22,197 bases of DNA from Planctomycetota bacterium (GTDB lineage: Bacteria > Planctomycetota > Phycisphaerae > UBA1845 > UTPLA1). The position numbers and the translations under genes are program-made. The DNA is taken from assembly GCA_016712275.1 (NCBI GenBank), contig JADJRI010000054.1, positions 1 to 22,197 of the forward strand. The letters run 5' to 3'. Position 1 is the first letter of the stretch; each line of letters opens with the position of its first letter. Positions 17,237 to 22,197 of this stretch are shown one piece after another. A model generated the notes under the pieces. That model saw only the letters and a list, made by a program, of their open reading frames with translations. It made no database searches and had not been told where the DNA came from.

Positions 17237-18228
17237 ATGAATCTGGTAACCGGCGCAACCGGGCTCTTGGGCAGTCACATCGTTGAGCAGCTCCGCAAGC
17301 GCGGCCGGCCGGTGCGTTGTCTCGTTCGTTTCGGAGCCGATCTCTCGTGGCTCAAAGAGCAGGGCGTCGAGCTGGTCGAGGGCGACCTGACGAACAAGGC
17401 GTCGGTCGAGCGGGCGTGCGAAGGCGTACAGTGCGTCTATCACGCAGCGGCCCGCGTTGGCGACTGGGGTCCTTGGTCGGATTTTCAGAAGATCACCATC
17501 GACGGTACCAACAACTTCACGTCAGCTCCATCAGCGTCTACGGCCATCGTAACGAGCCGGGGCTGGTGGTGGATGAGAAGGAGCCGCTGGGCGTCAACGT
17601 TCATCGCTGGTCGTATTACACGCGGGCGAAGGTGGCGGCCGAGCAGGAGCTCTGGCGGCGGCACCATGCCGGCAGCAAGGTGAAGTATTCCGTCATTCGC
17701 CCGAGCTGGCTTTACGGTCCGCGCGATCGCGCGACGATCGCCCGGCTCTCTCGGATGATTCGCAACGGCAAGGCGAAGTTGCTGGGCAGCGGCGATAACC
17801 GGCTCAACGTCGTGTACGCCGGAAACGTGGCGGAAGGCTGCATTCTGGCGGCCGACAATCCGGCGGCGGTCGGCGAAGCGTACAATTGCAGCAATGACGG
17901 CGAACTGACGCAGCGACAGTATTTCGACATGCTGGCGGATGCGCTGGGCGCGCCGCGCGTAACGAAGCGCGTGCCATACAAAGTCGCCTACAACGCCGCG
18001 TTTGTGCTTGAGTGTCTCGGCCATGGCCTGAAGTGGAAGAAGCCGCCGATGATCACGCGCTACGCGGTCTGGCTGATGGGGCGCGACACGTTCTTTTCGG
18101 CGGAGAAGGCGCGGCGCGAACTGGGCTGGAAGCCGACAATGACGTACGAGGTCGGCATTCCCTCGACGATTCAGTGGTTTGACGGACTTCAAAAAAAAAC
18201 GTCTGAGCGGAAGCAGGCTGTTGCCTGA
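17237..18228 (+). pseudogene. Extended short-chain dehydrogenase/epimerase, internal deletion with frameshift
   Basis: ATG 17237 with GGAGG 10 bases upstream opens MNLVTGATGLLGSH, the TGxxGxxG dinucleotide-binding motif at residues 5-12; HAAARVGDWGPW and DGTNN follow. Just after this (about 17515) the frame changes and the protein resumes with HVSSISVYGH, YYTRAK (the catalytic YxxxK) and the substrate domain ending 'LGWKPTMTYEVGIPSTIQWF'. In relatives about 13-14 residues (helix and strand of the type 'AGVxRFVHVSS') separate DGTxN from HVSS. They are absent here, so about 40 bases seem lost, which also explains the frame change (3n+1). Restored length would be about 343 residues. Probably an NAD(P)-dependent sugar or steroid-type epimerase/dehydrogenase. 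Confidence 0.85.
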
Positions 18229-18319
18229 GTGATTTCAGCGGGCCGTCTCATTGGGCATGTTCAATCTCGCAGTGAGGGCTTCGACGGGAGCATCTGTGGG
18301 GGATGCGCGTGGTGTATGT

Positions 18320-18866
18320 TTGAGCATCATCCTTCCAAGCTTCAAATACTATCCTGACCCGCTGACGAACAAATCGATCGTGAAATCCCGGCGCGCTTGC
18401 GTTTGCTGTAAGAAATCTCGCGGATACATCTACGCCGGTCCGGTTTATTCTGAGGGGAGTACCACAAACGCATTTGCCCATGGTGCATTGCGGATGGGTC
18501 GGCACAAGAAGCTCGATGTGACCTTTTTCACGGAGGATGGCGTCGGTGGCAACGGCGATTGGGTTCGTGTTCCCCGTTCAGTCGTCCAGGAGATCACGTG
18601 CCGGACTCCGGGCTTTTCGGGCTGGCAGCAGGAACAGTGGTGGACGCATTGCAGGGACGCCGGGCGTTATCTGGGTAAAGCCGGGTTGTCAGAGTTGAAG
18701 TCCTACGGCGCCGACGCGATCGAGGGCCATCCGCAGCTATATCAAGTACGACGCGAAAGATGAGAAGTTGCTGATGTCGAGCCTGGACAAGGATGGTTCA
18801 CCGACCGCCTATGTCTTTCAGTGTATGAAGTGCGGTAAGCACGGGGGATACTGGGACTGCGGTTGA
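18320..18866 (+). pseudogene. CbrC-family (UPF0167) zinc-binding protein, three frameshifts
   Basis: Recognised from LPSFKYYPDPL near the start, CVCC followed by SRGYIYAGPVYSE, CPWCIADGS in a second frame, 'FSGWQQEQWWTHCRDAGRYL', and the end PTAYVFQCMKCGKHGGYWDC in a third frame. These are the hallmarks of the CbrC family, including three CxxC pairs. Lesions: a missing G at GGGG 18454-18457, a compensating extra base near 18500-18503, and an extra G at 18724-18726. Corrected length from TTG 18320 is 181 residues; an ATG at 18257 in the same frame is an alternative start. E. coli CbrC is linked to colicin E2 tolerance; the role here is unknown. NUDIX follows after 66 bases. Confidence 0.83.
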
Positions 18867-18932
18867 GAGTCGGGCGGTTCGACTTCTTAATTTCCCCTGG
18901 TTTGACGTTCGAGCTTCAAGAGAATTCTTCGG

Positions 18933-19334
18933 ATGGAGCACACTCCGCTCAAACCCATGCTTGGCGTTGTCGGCGTCATACGGCGCGACGAGCGGGTTCT
19001 TGTCATTCAGCGATCGGCGCATGTTCGCGCGCCTTTGGCCTGGTGCTTTCCGGGCGGTGAGATTGAGCCGGGGGAATCGCAGCGCGACGCGCTGGTGCGC
19101 GAGATGCGCGAGGAGCTGAATGCAGAGGTTACGCCGGGTGAACTTCTCACGACGCAGACGAAGCACGACGGCCGACTGATTCTCTATTTCTGGTCCGCGG
19201 ATTTGATCACGCCGGAGCCCGCGCCGAATCCGCGCGAGGTCGCGTGTATTGAATGGCTCAAACCGGACGAAATACGATGCAAAGAGGGCGTTCTGCCCGG
19301 CACGTCGGAAGTGCTTACCGCGATCGGATATTGA
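18933..19334 (+). CDS. NUDIX hydrolase (MutT-like)
   Basis: 133 residues, intact. The Nudix box GGEIEPGE-x7-REMREEL is present (G-x5-E-x7-RE-x2-EE), which binds the metal and hydrolyses nucleoside diphosphates linked to another group; the usual Gly after the second Glu pair is Asn here (ELNAEV). Flanking strands 'GVVGVIRRDERVLVIQRSA' and APLAWCFPGG fit the fold, and the length is typical of small MutT-like enzymes. Substrate cannot be told. Only a weak AAGAGA precedes the ATG. Its last 20 bases overlap the 3' end of the convergent MFS gene. Confidence 0.93.
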   Translation: MEHTPLKPMLGVVGVIRRDERVLVIQRSAHVRAPLAWCFPGGEIEPGESQRDALVREMREELNAEVTPGELLTTQTKHDGRLILYFWSADLITPEPAPNPREVACIEWLKPDEIRCKEGVLPGTSEVLTAIGY

Positions 19335-20762
19335 CCGTTTGCCGGATGGCAGGACCAAGTTCCGGTGCGGCCGGCTCACTGGGCAGCGGCTCTTCAAAGG
19401 CGCTGGCACCGACCGGTTCGTGTTCCGCCGCCGAATCACCCTTTACCAGCGATTTGAACATCAGCATGCCGGAGAAACCGAGCGTCGCCGACACGAGAAA
19501 CACGCCCGGGCCGATCGTCGAATAGAGAAATGTCCCGATGAACGGCGCCGTCAGACCGCGAATGCCGGTCAGGAAAACGTGAGCTGACATGTAGATGTCA
19601 GCCTTTGCGGGTTCCGCGAAATGGAGGTGACCGAGGTTCCAGCCGATGGCGCCGCCGCCGCGGCCGAGCCCCTCGAAGAGGCGCGAGATCGCCACGAGCG
19701 CGATCGCCACCGCGAAGAGCCAGACGGTGGTGAACGTTCCGGGGATCAGGAGCATGACTGCCCCGATGCCCCCGAAGACGGATGCCATCGCCCAGGTGAT
19801 CGCGTTGAGGACACGGAATCGCACGACGCCCCGTCGATCAAACAGGCTCGCCCACGACATCATCGAAAGCATCATCATGAACTGAGGCAGTACTTCAAGC
19901 AGCAGCGTCGAATGGTTGTAGTTGAGCGGCAGCTCCTTGGTCACGATGATCGCCATGACGGGGAAGATCATGATGTTGCCGGTGCCGAGGAGCATCATGC
20001 CGAGGCAGTAGCGGCGATAGTCGCGATCTTCGCGAATAACGCCGATCGCATCGACGACGGGGCGGAGCAACTTGCGATGCCAGTCACTCTTCGTCGTGCT
20101 GGCCGCATGGTTAATCTTGGCAGCGTCAGCCGTTCACCGCGGACGCGCAGTCCCTGGATCTGAAAGAGACCGAACGTGCCGATGAGCGCGACGGTGGGAT
20201 AGACATAAATGTAATACGAAGGGTCCGCATCGAAGAGCAGCGAGACGCAGAAGACCGCCGCGATGCCGAGGGAGTAACGGACGATCTGAATGCGCGCGGC
20301 GATGCGGCCGCGCATGGCGGTGGGATAGTTGTGTTTCCAGAATCCCGATCGAACCGTGACGCATCCCGCGAGGAGCGTTCGCGCGAGCGCGATCTGGCCG
20401 GCGAAGATCCAGCCGCCCCATGTCGTTTGCGGGGTGAGCGCAATCGACGCGATGAGCAGCACGTTGCCGACGCCGAAAAGTGTGAACAGTTGCAGCTTGG
20501 GTCGGGTCGCGGCAATGCTCCCCCAGACGAGCCCCATGAGATTAGCGATTGTCGGGATCGCCATGACAATAGTGATGAGTTCTTCGCTGCCATGAAAGGT
20601 CTTTGCGACGACGATGGAGGAGCCGGCGCCTTCATACATTCCGATGAAGACGCCCCAGGCGAGGATATGGCGCATCTCGATGAGGTAGTTGCTTCGTGCC
20701 ATGAGCGGCACGGTTCGAGTGCGGAACAGGTCCAAGGAATGACTCGCAGGCAGTCGTGACAA
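19315..20762 (-). CDS. Major facilitator superfamily transporter, one frameshift as sequenced
   Basis: Many membrane segments are visible, for example 'ELITIVMAIPTIANLMGLVW', 'LFTLFGVGNVLLIASIAL', 'YVYPTVALIGTFGLF', 'NIMIFPVMAIIVT' and 'VWLFAVAIALVAI', fitting an integral inner-membrane MFS-type permease. The frame breaks near 20119-20121 (one base missing before AAGATT on the coding strand), in the polar central loop between the two halves. It resumes with DWHRKLLRPVVDAIGVI. Corrected length is 482 residues, normal for a 12-helix MFS protein. The start is uncertain: TTG 20762 gives the longest form, ATG 20702 a shorter one, and neither has a clear ribosome binding site. Substrate unknown. 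The 3' end overlaps the NUDIX gene by 20 bases. Confidence 0.85.
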
Positions 20763-20844
20763 CTTGATAAGTCAGGGATTATAGCGGATCACGGGCGACG
20801 GACGAGGCGTTGGGACGACGCACCGGACTGAAGAAGCGGTTCGT

Positions 20845-20889
20845 AAAAAGCGGGCAGCCCGCCGATGCAAGCATCGACGGGCTGCCGCT
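20845..20889 (-). terminator. Intrinsic terminator of the prepilin-like gene
   Basis: AGCGGGCAGCCCG (20849-20861) pairs with CGGGCTGCCGCT (20878-20889) with one bulged base, and the inner GATGC/GCATC pairs extend the stem. On the minus strand it is followed by TTTTT (complement of 20845-20849). It begins 45 bases after the stop at 20934. Confidence 0.85.
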
Positions 20890-20933
20890 CATGCCGACCT
20901 GAGTGAACAGGTTCGGTTATGTGCTTACGGGCA

Positions 20934-21821
20934 TCAGGGGAGCGGAGTCTTGACGGTGATCTTCTCCGCCCAGATGGAGTATTCGGGGCTTCGCGCGAAT
21001 CGCGGATCGATGACGGTGGCGCTGGCGTGGCCATCGAGGTAACCGAGCGAGAAGCGGTTGTTCTTTCCGTGGTAGCCTTCGGCGATCCGGGGAACGCCGG
21101 CATTGGGGGTCGTGCCGGGCTCGACCATGTTGTAGGCAAAGGTGTTAAAAGCGGATTCCGAGAAGATGACGAACCGGGCGGCGGGTCCACCGACCTTGTC
21201 CTTGAGAAGAGCCGAACCGGCCAGGGTCATGGGTTCAACGCCGTAGTAGTTTCCATCGCCGTTGAACGGAGGGCCTTCGACCCAGTACCAGTTGATGGGA
21301 TAGCTGTTGCCGTTGACAACCCATGAGGGCTGATTGCCCTGGGCGTTGGCGCTTCCGCCGACGAGCGGGGTCGATTCCCACTTGTCTGACGGGCAGACGT
21401 AGGACTTGATGGTGATCTTTCCGGTATTGCCCGGAGCGATGTACTTATTAAACGGTCTCCACTCGGTGCGGTAGCGGAAGGTATCGCTGCCGTTGTAGGT
21501 GGGGTGGTCGCGTTCGGTCTGCATGCCGCCGTAGACGTACTCCGAGGAGAAGCTGGCAGATGCACCGTTGTAGTTGAAGCCGAGGTTCCAGGGCAGGAGC
21601 AGCTCGCCGTTGTGGTCGTCGAAATACATGGGGACGACGCCGGCAAGGGTGCGCAGGTTGTTGACGCAGTAGGCGACGTTCGATGCTTCCTTCGCACGGC
21701 TGAGCGCGGGAAGAAGAATCGAAATCAGCAGTGCGATGATTGAGATCACGACGAGAAGTTCGATCAGCGTAAAGCCGTGCCGGGACGGGCGTCGCCCACG
21801 AATCTGGAAAATCGACGACAT
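20934..21821 (-). CDS. Prepilin-like protein with N-terminal methylation motif (type II pseudopilin-like)
   Basis: 295 residues from ATG 21821, preceded by AAGGTGGAG with good spacing; the open frame continues upstream without another good start. The basic leader RGRRPSRHG is followed by FTLIELLVVISIIALLISIL, so a prepilin peptidase would cut after the Gly and leave an N-terminal Phe with Glu at +5. The large C-terminal domain ends with a 'HGKNNRFSLGYLDGHA' motif, as in the planctomycete H-x-DG prepilin-like proteins that occur in many copies per genome. Such proteins are exported and may form pseudopili or surface fibres. Intact, with its own terminator. A 19-bp palindrome lies about 90 bases upstream. 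Confidence 0.93.
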   Translation of the reverse strand: MSSIFQIRGRRPSRHGFTLIELLVVISIIALLISILLPALSRAKEASNVAYCVNNLRTLAGVVPMYFDDHNGELLLPWNLGFNYNGASASFSSEYVYGGMQTERDHPTYNGSDTFRYRTEWRPFNKYIAPGNTGKITIKSYVCPSDKWESTPLVGGSANAQGNQPSWVVNGNSYPINWYWVEGPPFNGDGNYYGVEPMTLAGSALLKDKVGGPAARFVIFSESAFNTFAYNMVEPGTTPNAGVPRIAEGYHGKNNRFSLGYLDGHASATVIDPRFARSPEYSIWAEKITVKTPLP

Positions 21822-21908
21822 ATTCACTCCACCTTTCATCAGAATGTCCAAGGCATCTGGACGACCGCCGCGTTGGCGGCACATTTGTCAGTTATTCGTT
21901 CTAATTTC

Positions 21909-21927
21909 CATCACACCGGGTGTGATG
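21909..21927. promoter_or_regulatory. 19-bp perfect palindrome, candidate operator
   Basis: CATCACACC-G-GGTGTGATG has perfect 9-base arms around one central base, too tight a loop for an RNA hairpin at full pairing, so a DNA operator is the better reading. It lies between the stop of the zinc-ribbon gene (21944) and the prepilin-like start (21821) on the minus strand. Confidence 0.5.
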
Positions 21928-21943
21928 CAACTAAGTTTCGAAG

Positions 21944-22197
21944 TTAAGGGCAGTCCGGGCACTTGCCGCTGCCGCCGTCCGCCGCTTCGGCGGGATACCA
22001 CTTATCATGCGTCTCGCAATGGTGAGCGATGACAGCGGTGGGCTGTCCGCACTTTGCACAAGGGTAGAGCGACCGGGGAACCGAGGTTCTCCTTGATCGA
22101 CCTCTGCCTTCTTCGGGTGTGGGCACGGATCCTGGAATTTCGGTTTTTTCAAGTTCGGTCGAATTTGCCTGAAAGTGCTCGCCGCACGATTCGCAAA
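21944..22197 (-). CDS. Small zinc-ribbon protein, C-terminal part (runs off right edge)
   Basis: The minus strand is open from the window edge to a TAA at 21944, reading CESCGEHF first and ending GKCPDCP, about 84 residues seen. Three CxxC pairs (CESC, CAKC, CPDC) and a HHCETH cluster point to two or more zinc ribbons joined by a basic, proline-rich linker ('TPEEGRGRSRRTSVPRSLYP'). An internal ATG at 22126 would drop the first CxxC pair, so the real start is probably outside the window. Such small zinc-ribbon genes often precede planctomycete prepilin-like genes in my experience. The role is unknown; nucleic-acid or protein binding is a guess from the fold. Confidence 0.72.
   Translation of the reverse strand, partial: CESCGEHFQANSTELEKTEIPGSVPTPEEGRGRSRRTSVPRSLYPCAKCGQPTAVIAHHCETHDKWYPAEAADGGSGKCPDCP

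Noticed and set aside
16238..17443. 401-residue minus-strand frame
   Set aside because: It runs antisense through the whole CYTH gene and the start of the SDR, both well supported. The part over the gene-free stretch 16823-17236 shows no motif, although that stretch alone cannot be excluded as coding.
17485..18192. 235-residue minus-strand frame
   Set aside because: It is antisense to the SDR substrate domain, which carries recognisable motifs on the plus strand.

Overview
The window looks like part of a planctomycete chromosome, most likely from the Phycisphaerae side of the phylum. The case rests on several traits. A 16S rRNA gene stands alone, and its probe-338 region resembles the planctomycete EUB338-II variant. 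There is a PEP-CTERM-tailed exported protein, a GFTLIELLVVISIIALL prepilin-like protein with a C-terminal DGH motif, and many low-homology planctomycete-style proteins. The DNA is GC-rich. No CRISPR array, IS element, phage gene or tRNA was recognised.

Layout. 1-178 (minus): start of an HD-domain hydrolase. 373-2605 (plus): a complete 16S transcription unit with two candidate promoters, a boxA, a leader/trailer processing stem and a strong intrinsic terminator about 160 bases after the 16S 3' end; no 23S or 5S follows. 2720-6844 (plus): an unknown protein, then two tandem paralogues that fuse a SUKH (SMI1/KNR4) domain to HEAT-like repeats. The first copy is broken by three one-base indels in G runs; the second is intact. 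6865-13115 (minus): methylmalonate-semialdehyde dehydrogenase, a zinc-ribbon membrane protein, a secreted trypsin-like protease with a P/Homo-B-like tail, and a second, longer zinc-ribbon membrane paralogue. 13502-13918 (plus): a small membrane-anchored protein. 14086-14718 (minus): a lamin-tail PEP-CTERM protein with its terminator. 15147-19334 (plus): a DinB-like gene, an unknown, a CYTH phosphohydrolase/cyclase, an extended SDR, a CbrC-family protein and a NUDIX hydrolase. 19315-22197 (minus): an MFS transporter, a prepilin-like protein with its terminator, and the end of a small zinc-ribbon protein.

The dominant oddity is the number of reading-frame lesions. Eight of about nineteen protein genes need one to four small corrections (fifteen in all), mostly one-base changes in short G/C runs, to become full length. 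Once corrected, every one of them has a length divisible by three and conserved motifs on both sides of the lesion. That is better explained by assembly or sequencing indels than by old pseudogenes, but recent real decay is not excluded. The SDR differs: it seems to lack about 40 bases, not one.

The most interesting biology is the tandem SUKH-HEAT pair (SUKH proteins are known toxin-immunity proteins), the two zinc-ribbon membrane paralogues with an internal module duplication flanking a secreted protease, and an isolated 16S gene with a covarying change at the universal 338 site and a nearly absent helix 39.
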